Origin: Bacteroidia bacterium
GTDB taxonomy: Bacteria > Bacteroidota > Bacteroidia > J057
Length of the DNA: 64,000 nt
Reading direction: 5' to 3'
NCBI GenBank assembly: GCA_041391665.1
Contig: JAWKNO010000002.1
Span: 1,178,001 to 1,242,000, forward strand
Below are positions 37,345-45,336 of this stretch, in pieces; position 1 is the first letter of the stretch; each line of letters opens with the position of its first letter. The position numbers and the translations under genes are program-made. The notes under the pieces are model-generated. The model was not told where the DNA came from, ran no database searches, and saw nothing but the letters and a program-made list of their open reading frames with translations.

Positions 37345-38676
37345 ATGAATGTACAACCGATAGAAGTTTCGCTGCAGTATCTGGCCCGGGCATTAGAAAC
37401 CCGGCTAAAACTGCATTTTGGACAAAAAGCGGATTATGCTCATTTGGGCGAAATTCCTGCTCCTGCTTTTGAAGGGGAAGAAACCCCATTCACCACATTT
37501 ATTGACAAATACCAGATGTCTTTCGAGGAATATGTGGTATTGATGCTGGCAATGGCCCCACATATTCAGCCGCATTTTTTCGACACGATTATTTCTTCAT
37601 CTATTCCCGAAGGTGGGGATTTTCCGCAGATCGGCGGCGTCCGGGGACAGCAGTTTCGCGGATTCCTCCCCACGGGTGAAACTGCGCTGTTTCTCCTTGC
37701 CGGAGATAATATGCAGCGTCGTTTTGAAGTAATGCAGATTTTTGCTGAGGAGCATTTTTTTTCCCGCGAACATATTCTCCACCTCGAATCGCCCAAAGAG
37801 GATGAGCCGGAAACCAGCGGGCGGCTGCGACTGGCTCAGGAATATGTCGAGTTATTTACCCTGGGAGCAGCATCCCGGCCCAAATTTGGGCTTAATTTCC
37901 CTGCCAAAAATATTTCGACGCTGATGGACTGGGAAGATTTGATTTTGAACCCCCAGACCCAAAAACAGATAAGAGAACTGGAAAGCTGGATCAAATATGG
38001 AGATGTGATTCTCAACGATTGGGAGATGAAGAAGCGTATCAAACCGGGTTTCCGCGCTTTGTTTTACGGCCCTCCCGGTACAGGAAAAACCTTGACGGCG
38101 AGCTTGTTGGGAAAATATACGCAACGAGATGTGTATAAAGTGGACCTATCTATGGTCGTCTCCAAATTTATCGGTGAAACGGAAAAAAATCTGTCCAGTT
38201 TATTTGCCCGTGCGGAGAACAAAGGCTGGATATTGTTTTTTGATGAGGCAGATTCCTTGTTTGGAAAGCGAACCAATGTTCGGGATGCGCATGACAAATA
38301 CGCCAATCAGGAGGTTTCGTATTTGTTGCAAAGAGTCGAGGACTACGACGGTCTGGTGATTCTCGCTTCCAATTTTAAAGGAAATATCGACGAAGCTTTT
38401 ATGCGTCGTTTTCAGTCTGTCATCCATTTTCCGCTGCCTAAAGCCGACGAACGGCAAAAATTGTGGGAAAAAGCCATTCCCCCGGTCATTACAGTTGATC
38501 CGGAAATCGACCTTTCGCAGATTGCCGGAAAGTATGAGCTTTCAGGTGCAAATATTATGAATATCGTGCAGTATGCCTGTCTCCGAACAGTAGAGCGAAA
38601 CGGCAGGAGCTTTAAACTGTCGGAAATTATGGAGGGAATTGCCAGAGAATTTGCCAAAGAGGGTAAAGTTGTCTAG
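37345..38676 (+). CDS. eCIS AAA+ ATPase (Pvc15-like)
   Basis: The protein (443 aa from ATG 37345; a TTG start at 37336 overlaps the previous stop and is less likely) has an N-terminal helical domain (VSLQYLARALETRLKLHF) and a C-terminal AAA+ module: Walker A YGPPGTGKT (about residue 241), Walker B ILFFDEADSLFG (about 296), sensor-type LILASNFKGNIDEAF-like sequence and an arginine finger region MRRFQSVIHFPLP. Pvc15/Afp15 ATPases are essential for eCIS assembly or payload loading. It is the last gene of the locus; after it the gene content changes to metabolism. Confidence 0.92.
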   Translation: MNVQPIEVSLQYLARALETRLKLHFGQKADYAHLGEIPAPAFEGEETPFTTFIDKYQMSFEEYVVLMLAMAPHIQPHFFDTIISSSIPEGGDFPQIGGVRGQQFRGFLPTGETALFLLAGDNMQRRFEVMQIFAEEHFFSREHILHLESPKEDEPETSGRLRLAQEYVELFTLGAASRPKFGLNFPAKNISTLMDWEDLILNPQTQKQIRELESWIKYGDVILNDWEMKKRIKPGFRALFYGPPGTGKTLTASLLGKYTQRDVYKVDLSMVVSKFIGETEKNLSSLFARAENKGWILFFDEADSLFGKRTNVRDAHDKYANQEVSYLLQRVEDYDGLVILASNFKGNIDEAFMRRFQSVIHFPLPKADERQKLWEKAIPPVITVDPEIDLSQIAGKYELSGANIMNIVQYACLRTVERNGRSFKLSEIMEGIAREFAKEGKVV

Positions 38677-38728
38677 AAAATGGTGTTTGTTCGGGGATTC
38701 TGTTAATTTGTCAGCGTTTTAGCCGAAT

Positions 38729-40447
38729 ATGAAAAATTACAGATTTCCCACATTGATTATGGTTGTCATCTTCTTATCGGGATGTACCAACCCTTCAGGA
38801 AATTCTTCCTCCGGAAAAATAGCCACCGATAGTCTGACGGTGGCACAGGGGAAGGAGTTGTTTATTCAGAATTGTTCCGCCTGCCATAATTTTCGGCAGC
38901 GGGGAATTGGTCCTAATCTTGCGGGCGTAACCCGCATGGAGAGTGCGGAGTGGTTGGCCAGTTTTATCGCCAACTCTCAGCAAATGATAAGTGCGGGCGA
39001 CCCGCGTGCCGTGAGTCTGTTTGAGGATTACAAGATTCCCATGCCTCCGTTTCCTACTTTGGGCGAAAAGAATATCGCTTCGCTCATCGCTTATATGCAC
39101 ACATTTGAAGCGACGGAATCCGTTTCCCTGAATGCTGAAAAAGCACTGGAAAACCCCATCCCGGCGCCTGTTGAGGCCTCCGGGATTACCCTCGTTGTGG
39201 AGCCTTACGCGAAAGTACCTGCTTCTGCCGCCCAGCCACCCCTGGCGAGAATCAATAAGATGCTGCCGATGCCTGGCACAGACCGATTATTTATTCACGA
39301 TCTTCGGGGAAAATTGTATGAAATTATCGGAGACTCTGTCCGCACTTTTCTCGATATCGCGAAACTTCGAAAAGACTTTATAGAAAAACCCGGACTGGGT
39401 ACCGGTTTTGGGAGTTTTGCCTTCCATCCGGACTTTGCGTCCAATGGCCTTTTTTATACGACCCATACTGAACCCCCTGCAACGGCTCCTGCTGATTTTG
39501 CCTTTGAAGATTCTATCAATGTAACCCTTCAATGGGTGCTGATGGAATGGCGTCAGGCTGACCCTTCATCAGATCATTTTTCAGGAACCGGAAGAGAAAT
39601 GATGCGGGTAAATATGGTTACGGGCATTCATGGATTTCAGGATATAAATTTTAATCCGCTGGCAAAAAAAGGTAGCTCTGAATACGGATTGTTATACCTG
39701 GGTATTGGCGATGGCGGTGCAACCGGAGAAGGATATGGGTTTGTTTGCCACGACCGCAGGCGCATCTGGGGCTCGGTAATAAGAATCAATCCCGCCGGAA
39801 ATAATAGCCGGAACGGGAAATATGGTATTCCCGCAGACAACCCTTTTGTTGCCGACCCGGATACGGAGGTGGTGAAAGAAATTTATGTTTTTGGTTTTCG
39901 CAATCCGCACAGAAATACCTGGGACCGGGAGACGGGTAAGATGCTGATCACGGAAATCGGGCAGTCCAGTATTGAAGAAATAAATCTTGCCGTTCCTGGT
40001 GGCGACTATGGCTGGAATCAGCGTGAGGGAACTTTTATGATTATAGGCCAGGGCCAGATCGATAGTGTGTACGCGCTTCCTGAAGATGATTCACGGGGTA
40101 ATTTTATTTATCCGGTCGCTCAGTTTGACCATGACGAAGGGAATGCGATTTCCGGAGGTTATGTATATCGGGGAAAAAATATAACCCTTCTTCAGGGTAA
40201 ATATCTATTTGGTGATGTGGTAAATGGCCGTTTGATGATGGTGTCTGCAGACGATTTTCACCTAGGCAGACAGGCAACCATTGCTGAATTGTCCCTGGAG
40301 GTTGAAGGAAAAAAACAAAATCTGATAGAAGTAACCGGAAACAAAAGAGTAGATTTGCGTTTTGGTCAGGATCAGGAAGGAGAATTATATATCTTCACCA
40401 AAGCTGATGGGAAAATATGGAAAATCACAGACGCTTTGAAACAATAA
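38729..40447 (+). CDS. Cytochrome c - PQQ-type sugar dehydrogenase lipoprotein
   Basis: A 572-aa lipoprotein: signal MKNYRFPTLIMVVIFLSGC with lipobox Cys19. A cytochrome c domain follows (CSACH haem motif at residues 50-54, Met ligand probably in KIPMPPFP), then a glucose/sorbosone dehydrogenase beta-propeller from about residue 175 (RINKMLPMPGTDRLFIHDLR, GDGGATGEGYG, FGFRNPHRNTWD, GGDYGWNQREGTF, GGYVYRG). It would oxidise sugars or other alcohols in the periplasm and hand electrons to the fused cytochrome. It follows the eCIS genes by 52 bp, but its content gives no link to them. Confidence 0.87.
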   Translation: MKNYRFPTLIMVVIFLSGCTNPSGNSSSGKIATDSLTVAQGKELFIQNCSACHNFRQRGIGPNLAGVTRMESAEWLASFIANSQQMISAGDPRAVSLFEDYKIPMPPFPTLGEKNIASLIAYMHTFEATESVSLNAEKALENPIPAPVEASGITLVVEPYAKVPASAAQPPLARINKMLPMPGTDRLFIHDLRGKLYEIIGDSVRTFLDIAKLRKDFIEKPGLGTGFGSFAFHPDFASNGLFYTTHTEPPATAPADFAFEDSINVTLQWVLMEWRQADPSSDHFSGTGREMMRVNMVTGIHGFQDINFNPLAKKGSSEYGLLYLGIGDGGATGEGYGFVCHDRRRIWGSVIRINPAGNNSRNGKYGIPADNPFVADPDTEVVKEIYVFGFRNPHRNTWDRETGKMLITEIGQSSIEEINLAVPGGDYGWNQREGTFMIIGQGQIDSVYALPEDDSRGNFIYPVAQFDHDEGNAISGGYVYRGKNITLLQGKYLFGDVVNGRLMMVSADDFHLGRQATIAELSLEVEGKKQNLIEVTGNKRVDLRFGQDQEGELYIFTKADGKIWKITDALKQ

Positions 40448-40490
40448 AAAATAACCATATCCTTTAGATATACACGGTCAAATAAAGATT

Positions 40491-41330
40491 ATGGACAATT
40501 CTTCCCTCACCCGGGAGCAAAATCAGGAAGCGATGCAGGAAAAACCGCGCTTCAAATGGCCTAAATGGTGGATAGATCTCCTGGTGGAACTTGCCGGACT
40601 ATACCAGTTTATTGTAAGGTTTTTTCGCGAGCTCTTTCATCCGCCATATGAAATGAAAGAGGTCCTAAACCAATGTTATATCATTGGTTATAAGACTTTG
40701 CCACTGATCGCATTTACCGCTTATGTCGGTGGGATTGTGTTCACCCGTCAGTCTCGTCCCAGCCTGGAATCCTTTGGGGCTGTTTCCTGGCTCCCGTCGC
40801 TTGTCGGTGTGGGAATCATCCGCTCTCTCGGCCCGCTGATTGCAGGACTGATTGGCGCAGGGAAAATTGCTTCGAATATTGGCGCCGAACTAGGCTCTAT
40901 GAAGGTTACCGAACAGATTGACGCGATGGAGGTTTCGGGGACTAATCCTTTCACTTTTCTGGTGATCACCCGGGTACTGGCATGTTCACTGATGATCCCC
41001 ATTCTGGTAATGTTTTGTGATATGATTGCCCTGATGGGCGGATTTACTTCCGTGTACGTAGGCGAAGGGGTGAGCTTTTCACTATACTTCACACAGGCTT
41101 TCAGTACGATAAAAATGGAGGACATTTTTGCCTCTTCATTAAAATCTGTTTTGTTTGGATTTGCCATTGGTATTATTGGCTGCTATAAGGGATTTCATTC
41201 GGAAAAAGGAACCGTAGGCGTCGGAAAAGCAGCCAACTCTGCGGTAGTTATGTCCATGTTTATGGTGTTTGTCATTGACCTGTTTACGCTTCAGATCATG
41301 ACATTTATTAGAAACCTGCTATATTCTTAA
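40491..41330 (+). CDS. MlaE-family permease of an MCE lipid transporter
   Basis: A 279-aa inner-membrane protein with about five to six hydrophobic segments. Family landmarks include the N-terminal amphipathic helix region (IDLLVELAGLYQFIVRFFREL), GVGIIRSLGPLIAGLIGAGK, the conserved IGAELGSMKVTEQIDAMEV cytoplasmic loop that contacts the ATPase, and GCYKGFHSEKGTVGVGKAAN. It works with the ATPase (4 bp downstream) and the MCE protein in phospholipid trafficking between inner and outer membranes. The order permease-ATPase-MCE is a compact operon. Confidence 0.93.
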   Translation: MDNSSLTREQNQEAMQEKPRFKWPKWWIDLLVELAGLYQFIVRFFRELFHPPYEMKEVLNQCYIIGYKTLPLIAFTAYVGGIVFTRQSRPSLESFGAVSWLPSLVGVGIIRSLGPLIAGLIGAGKIASNIGAELGSMKVTEQIDAMEVSGTNPFTFLVITRVLACSLMIPILVMFCDMIALMGGFTSVYVGEGVSFSLYFTQAFSTIKMEDIFASSLKSVLFGFAIGIIGCYKGFHSEKGTVGVGKAANSAVVMSMFMVFVIDLFTLQIMTFIRNLLYS

Positions 41331-41333
41331 TCC

Positions 41334-42116
41334 ATGCCACATATCCTGAATCAACGCTCCACCCGTACTTTTTCCTATGAAGGTCGTGAAGTGGTTATCG
41401 AAATCGAAGGGCTGAATAAGAGTTTTGGAGACAATCACGTGTTGAAAAATATCAGCATGAAATTGTTTGAGGGGGAGAACCTGGTCGTACTTGGCAGGTC
41501 AGGAACCGGGAAGTCGGTTTTAATCAAATGTATTGTCGGTCTGATGAAAAGTGATTCGGGCATTTTGCGTGTAATGGGTCGTGACGTACCGGAGATGAAC
41601 TCCTTTGAAATCAATACGTTGCGGAAAAAGATCGGATTTTCCTTCCAGATGTCAGCCCTGTACGACTCGATGAATGTCAGAGAAAATCTGGAATTTCCAC
41701 TCAAACGCAATGAGCCTAACTTAAATCAGGGCGAGATCAACGATAGGGTAGAAGAAGCCCTTCACAACGTAGGATTGTTATACGCGATTGACCTCATGCC
41801 GGTAGAACTTTCCGGGGGGATGCAAAAACGCGTGGGAATAGCCCGGACGCTGATCCTTAATCCCAGCCTAATGTTGTATGACGAGCCTACCGCTGGTCTT
41901 GATCCTATTACGGCAGGAGAGATCAACGAATTGATACTCAGCGTTCAGGAAACCTACCATACGTCTTCGATTATTATTACCCACGATATTACCTGTGCCC
42001 GGATGACCAGCAACCGGATCAATTTTATGTACGAAGGGGAGTTTGTTCTGAAAGGCACCTATAATGAGCTGTCGGAAAACGAAGACCCGCGGATCAGACC
42101 ATTTTTTGAATATTGA
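41334..42116 (+). CDS. MlaF-family ABC transporter ATPase
   Basis: The 260-aa ATPase contains Walker A LGRSGTGKS, Q-loop FSFQMSALYDSMNVREN, signature LSGGMQKRVGIARTL, Walker B LMLYDEPTAGLDP and the H-loop IIITHD. These are typical of MlaF-like subunits that energise MCE lipid transporters. It lies between the permease gene (3-bp gap) and the MCE gene (22-bp gap), so the three are almost certainly co-transcribed. Confidence 0.95.
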   Translation: MPHILNQRSTRTFSYEGREVVIEIEGLNKSFGDNHVLKNISMKLFEGENLVVLGRSGTGKSVLIKCIVGLMKSDSGILRVMGRDVPEMNSFEINTLRKKIGFSFQMSALYDSMNVRENLEFPLKRNEPNLNQGEINDRVEEALHNVGLLYAIDLMPVELSGGMQKRVGIARTLILNPSLMLYDEPTAGLDPITAGEINELILSVQETYHTSSIIITHDITCARMTSNRINFMYEGEFVLKGTYNELSENEDPRIRPFFEY

Positions 42117-42138
42117 TTACGAAAATCGAATAAGTTAT

Positions 42139-43125
42139 ATGAATCAGGAAACTATTAAACAGGCGAAACTGGGCAGCTTTGTGCTCGTCGGACTGATTTT
42201 ATTTATCATTGTACTAGCCCTGGTGGGACGGCAGCAGAACGTATTTGAGCGAAATTTTCGCCTTCAGGTACGCCTAACCAATGTTCAGGGACTTCAAAAG
42301 GGAAGCAATGTATGGTTCTCCGGTGTGAAAATCGGTATTGTTAAAGATGTGGTGATTGAAAGCACTCAGTCGGTTTTGCTTGAATTGAAAGTAAGCAGAA
42401 CCCTTCAGCATTTTATCAAAAAAGATGCTAATGCAAAAATTGGCTCTGATGGGCTTTTAGGAAATAAAATTGTCATCATTTCCGGTGGAACGGAAGAAGC
42501 CCTCGCCGTCGAAGATGGGGATATGATTGATGCTTCACAAGGCGGCGTCAATACAGACGAATTGATGGCCACATTTAAAGTAACCAATGACAACCTCGCA
42601 ACCATTACCACCGATATCAAAACTATCCTGGCGGATATTCAGGGAGGAAAAGGGAGCATTGGAGGAATTATTCAGGATTCGGTTATGTATGATGAACTCC
42701 GCGCAAGTATTGCCTCAGCCGCTGCAGCCAGCCGCAATACTGCCAAAGCTACCCAGGGCCTTAATCAGCTGGTTTCAAGGGTAAATGCCGGTGAGGGAAT
42801 GGTGGGCGCTGTCCTCAATGATACGAGTTATGAAGGCCGTATTGACCGCACCCTCGTGGACGTTAGTAAAACTGCTGACGAAGCAGCCAAAACCGCAGAA
42901 CAACTCAATAAACTTACCCAGGATCTTCAGATCATTATGGCCGGCCTCGATGATCCGAATGCCCCAATGGGCATGATGCTCAAAGACTCTGTGTTTGCCA
43001 ATAACCTGCAGGAGAGTATGTCCAACCTTAAAAATAGTTCCGACGAACTGGATAAAACGCTGGAGGCTGCCAGAGAAAGCTTCTTGATGCGTAAGCGCAT
43101 TTTTAAGAAAAATAAACCTGAGTAG
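42139..43125 (+). CDS. MCE (MlaD-like) lipid-binding protein
   Basis: From the ATG at 42139 the product has 328 aa. A single N-terminal membrane helix (FVLVGLILFIIVLALVG) anchors it to the inner membrane. An MCE domain follows (about residues 40-115: VQGLQKGSNVWFSGVKIGIV, DGLLGNKIVIISGG), then a long helical, probably coiled-coil tail with repeated LNDT/DDPNAPMGMMLKDS elements. MCE rings form the lipid channel across the periplasm. The longer frame starting at 42064 overlaps the ATPase gene and lacks the expected N-terminus, so it was not used. Confidence 0.92.
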   Translation: MNQETIKQAKLGSFVLVGLILFIIVLALVGRQQNVFERNFRLQVRLTNVQGLQKGSNVWFSGVKIGIVKDVVIESTQSVLLELKVSRTLQHFIKKDANAKIGSDGLLGNKIVIISGGTEEALAVEDGDMIDASQGGVNTDELMATFKVTNDNLATITTDIKTILADIQGGKGSIGGIIQDSVMYDELRASIASAAAASRNTAKATQGLNQLVSRVNAGEGMVGAVLNDTSYEGRIDRTLVDVSKTADEAAKTAEQLNKLTQDLQIIMAGLDDPNAPMGMMLKDSVFANNLQESMSNLKNSSDELDKTLEAARESFLMRKRIFKKNKPE

Positions 43126-43196
43126 GGTTTTGTTAATCCACGGCTACCTGACAAGCTACCCCAAAACATGATGTTGCAACTTTGTTTTGAAATCAC

Positions 43197-43227
43197 TTGC
43201 AAATCAGGTAGTTATTTCATAAGTTGG
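43197..43227 (+). promoter_or_regulatory. Putative Bacteroidota-type promoter for the 132-aa lipoprotein
   Basis: A TTG at 43197-43199 is followed after 20 bp by TAAGTTGG (43220-43227), a near match to the TAnnTTTG -7 element at the right spacing. The start codon lies 22 bp further downstream. Confidence 0.4.
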
Positions 43228-43249
43228 ATTTCAAACTAACTCAATCCTT

Positions 43250-43648
43250 ATGAAAAAATTTTTTCCCTTCACGCTTCTGATTATTGGGGTATTTTTTGGC
43301 TGCACCCAAAAAGAGCTGGTTCAGCCCATTGCTCAGGAAAAAATTGAAACCTGTAACCTTCACACTCAGGCTGTGGTAGAGTATCGCGAGGCCGGACACA
43401 ATTCCAGCCAGCCGTTTCTTTATCTGGTTTTGGTGAATGAACAAGGCAACCGGTATCAGGATGTTTTTCCTGGCGGACTGACATTAGAGGGTGCATATGA
43501 AGTGGGAGATAAAGTGGAAATCACTTTCCACTATGGATTTAGTGGTGATTTGGTTTATATCAGTGCCTGCGGCAACGGCGATGCTGAAAACCCGGTCTAC
43601 GAAAGAATGACACAGATTGTCGTCTGTGGCATTAAGGCTAATTCCTGA
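43250..43648 (+). CDS. Small lipoprotein of unknown function (132 aa)
   Basis: The N-terminus MKKFFPFTLLIIGVFFGC is a lipoprotein signal with Cys18. The mature part has alternating beta-strands (AVVEYREAGHNSSQPFLYLV, YEVGDKVEITFHYGFSGD) and three Cys residues besides the lipid anchor, compatible with a small beta-barrel or disulfide-stabilised domain. I do not recognise a family. It is a stand-alone gene with a strong terminator after it. Confidence 0.75.
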   Translation: MKKFFPFTLLIIGVFFGCTQKELVQPIAQEKIETCNLHTQAVVEYREAGHNSSQPFLYLVLVNEQGNRYQDVFPGGLTLEGAYEVGDKVEITFHYGFSGDLVYISACGNGDAENPVYERMTQIVVCGIKANS

Positions 43649-43675
43649 GAAAACAGCTATTCTTCAAAAGAAATT

Positions 43676-43710
43676 AATACTCCCGGAGATTTTTCTCCGG
43701 GAGTATTTTG
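43676..43710 (+). terminator. Rho-independent terminator
   Basis: A perfect 14-bp inverted repeat (arms 43676-43689 and 43694-43707, containing ACTCCCGGAGA and its complement) with a TTTT loop is followed by T-rich sequence. It ends the lipoprotein transcript and, with A-rich flanking on the other side, could work in both directions. Confidence 0.85.
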
Positions 43711-43809
43711 TTTCAGACGATTTGCGAATCAAAGATTATTTTCCAAAGCTAAATCGTTCATCTATTGAAATTTATTGGTAATCCGCTTCTTTTTCCTGAA
43801 TACTTCACC

Positions 43810-45243
43810 ATGCATGTAAAATCCCTATCTCTTTCTTTCCTTTTGCTCCTGTTTTTTCGCGCACTTCTGGGTACGACAATCCATATCCCTTTAAATTACC
43901 CATCTATTCAGGCCGGAATTAACGCTTCATCTTCAGGGGATACGGTTCTGGTTGCTCCGGGGACTTACGCTGAGTCTGTTACGCTTTCTCACAAGGTTGT
44001 GCTCGCATCCTGGTATATCAATGCGGGGGATGACAGCTATATCAGCACAACAACCATCGATGCGGGCGGGGCCGACTTTGGTATTTCTATCCCGCAAAGT
44101 GCTTCAGATGGATCTTCCATTATTGGATTTTCTATTAAAAATGCTGATGACGGAATTCGGCCTTACCGCCGTTTTAATCTGCTTCACTGCCATCTGAGTG
44201 GTACGGCTGACGGGGTCGACTACTCAACAGGAAGTGGCGGCTTATGCCAGTTTAATATTTTTGAAAACAATTCGGATGATGGGGTGGATCTGGATGGGAA
44301 GGTCGATATCGTTATCGCAGATAACATAATCAGAAATAATGGTAACGATGGCATAGAAATTCGCCTGCACGCTTATTCTGGCTCCAATGTATTAAATTGC
44401 GTAATCACCCGGAATAATATCTATAATAATACAGGTGATGGCATTCAGTTGATCGATTATAATAATCCGGAGATCACGAACCGGAAGTTTTTTATCAGCT
44501 ACAATTATATTCATGACAATGTCCAGGCTGGATTAGGGTGTATGGGAAATGCCAACACAGATGAAAATTATGAGGGAGCGAGTATTGAAGAGGGAATACA
44601 TTTATTTAATAATACCTTCGATCACAACGCTTACGGGCTGACAGGTGGAGATAATCTCGTAGCACTCAATAATATTTTTGCCAATTCGACCAACGCCGCC
44701 GTGCGGAGAGTGGATGGCAACTCTGTCGTAGCTTATAGCCTTTTTTACAATAATGGGGTCAACAATGATAATTCGAATGTCGATGATAATAGTACGATTC
44801 TGGGCGACCCTTCCTTTGGCCCCAATTTACAATTGCAAGCCGGAAGTCCGGCAATAGATGCAGGCATTGCCCAATACACATGGCAAAGTAATGTTGTATT
44901 AAATCTCGCAGCAGGGGATTATAGCGGGACCGCACCGGATAGGGGTGCTTATGAATTTTATACTTCTACCGGATTGCTCCCAAAAATCCTATCCGCTTCA
45001 AATGTTCAATTTTTCCCCAACCCTTTCAGGGAAAAGTTTTCAGTAAAAATCGATCATACAAAATCAACCCGGATGTCTGTACGGGTAATAAATGCAATGG
45101 GACAGACCATATTTTCGGGCAAAAATTATCCTGTCAATGAAGCTGTTGAGATCAATGCAGATGAATGGGCTTCAGGGTATTATTATTTTCTGTTTACCAC
45201 AGATGATGGATTTACCTTTCAATTAAAGGCAAAAAAGTCATAG
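43810..45243 (+). CDS. Secreted right-handed beta-helix protein with T9SS sorting domain
   Basis: From the ATG at 43810 the product (477 aa) starts with a Sec signal (VKSLSLSFLLLLFFRALLG). The central region (about 30-385) is a parallel beta-helix with IQAGINASSSGDTVLVAPGT, NIFENNSDDGVDLDGKVD and many N-rich turns (NNIYNNTGDGIQ), as in NosD/pectate-lyase-like folds. A Pro/Asp closing motif (GSPAIDAG, DRGAYEF) follows. The last 75 residues (FFPNPFREKFSVKID to LKAKKS) form a type A sorting domain of the type IX secretion system, so it should be on the surface or released. The substrate is unknown; polysaccharide binding or cleavage is plausible. The TTG start at 43765 would spoil the signal peptide. 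Confidence 0.85.
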   Translation: MHVKSLSLSFLLLLFFRALLGTTIHIPLNYPSIQAGINASSSGDTVLVAPGTYAESVTLSHKVVLASWYINAGDDSYISTTTIDAGGADFGISIPQSASDGSSIIGFSIKNADDGIRPYRRFNLLHCHLSGTADGVDYSTGSGGLCQFNIFENNSDDGVDLDGKVDIVIADNIIRNNGNDGIEIRLHAYSGSNVLNCVITRNNIYNNTGDGIQLIDYNNPEITNRKFFISYNYIHDNVQAGLGCMGNANTDENYEGASIEEGIHLFNNTFDHNAYGLTGGDNLVALNNIFANSTNAAVRRVDGNSVVAYSLFYNNGVNNDNSNVDDNSTILGDPSFGPNLQLQAGSPAIDAGIAQYTWQSNVVLNLAAGDYSGTAPDRGAYEFYTSTGLLPKILSASNVQFFPNPFREKFSVKIDHTKSTRMSVRVINAMGQTIFSGKNYPVNEAVEINADEWASGYYYFLFTTDDGFTFQLKAKKS

Positions 45244-45336
45244 GCTCAGGTGATATGGGTTCTTTTGATACACATTTCCCGGTTGTACCTTTATCGATTG
45301 ATCTAAGAGTATTTCTGTATCTAAAGCACCATTGCC

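Noticed and set aside
1719..38676. Prophage
   Set aside because: There is no capsid, portal, terminase, integrase or lysis cassette; only tail-like parts plus cargo and ATPases.
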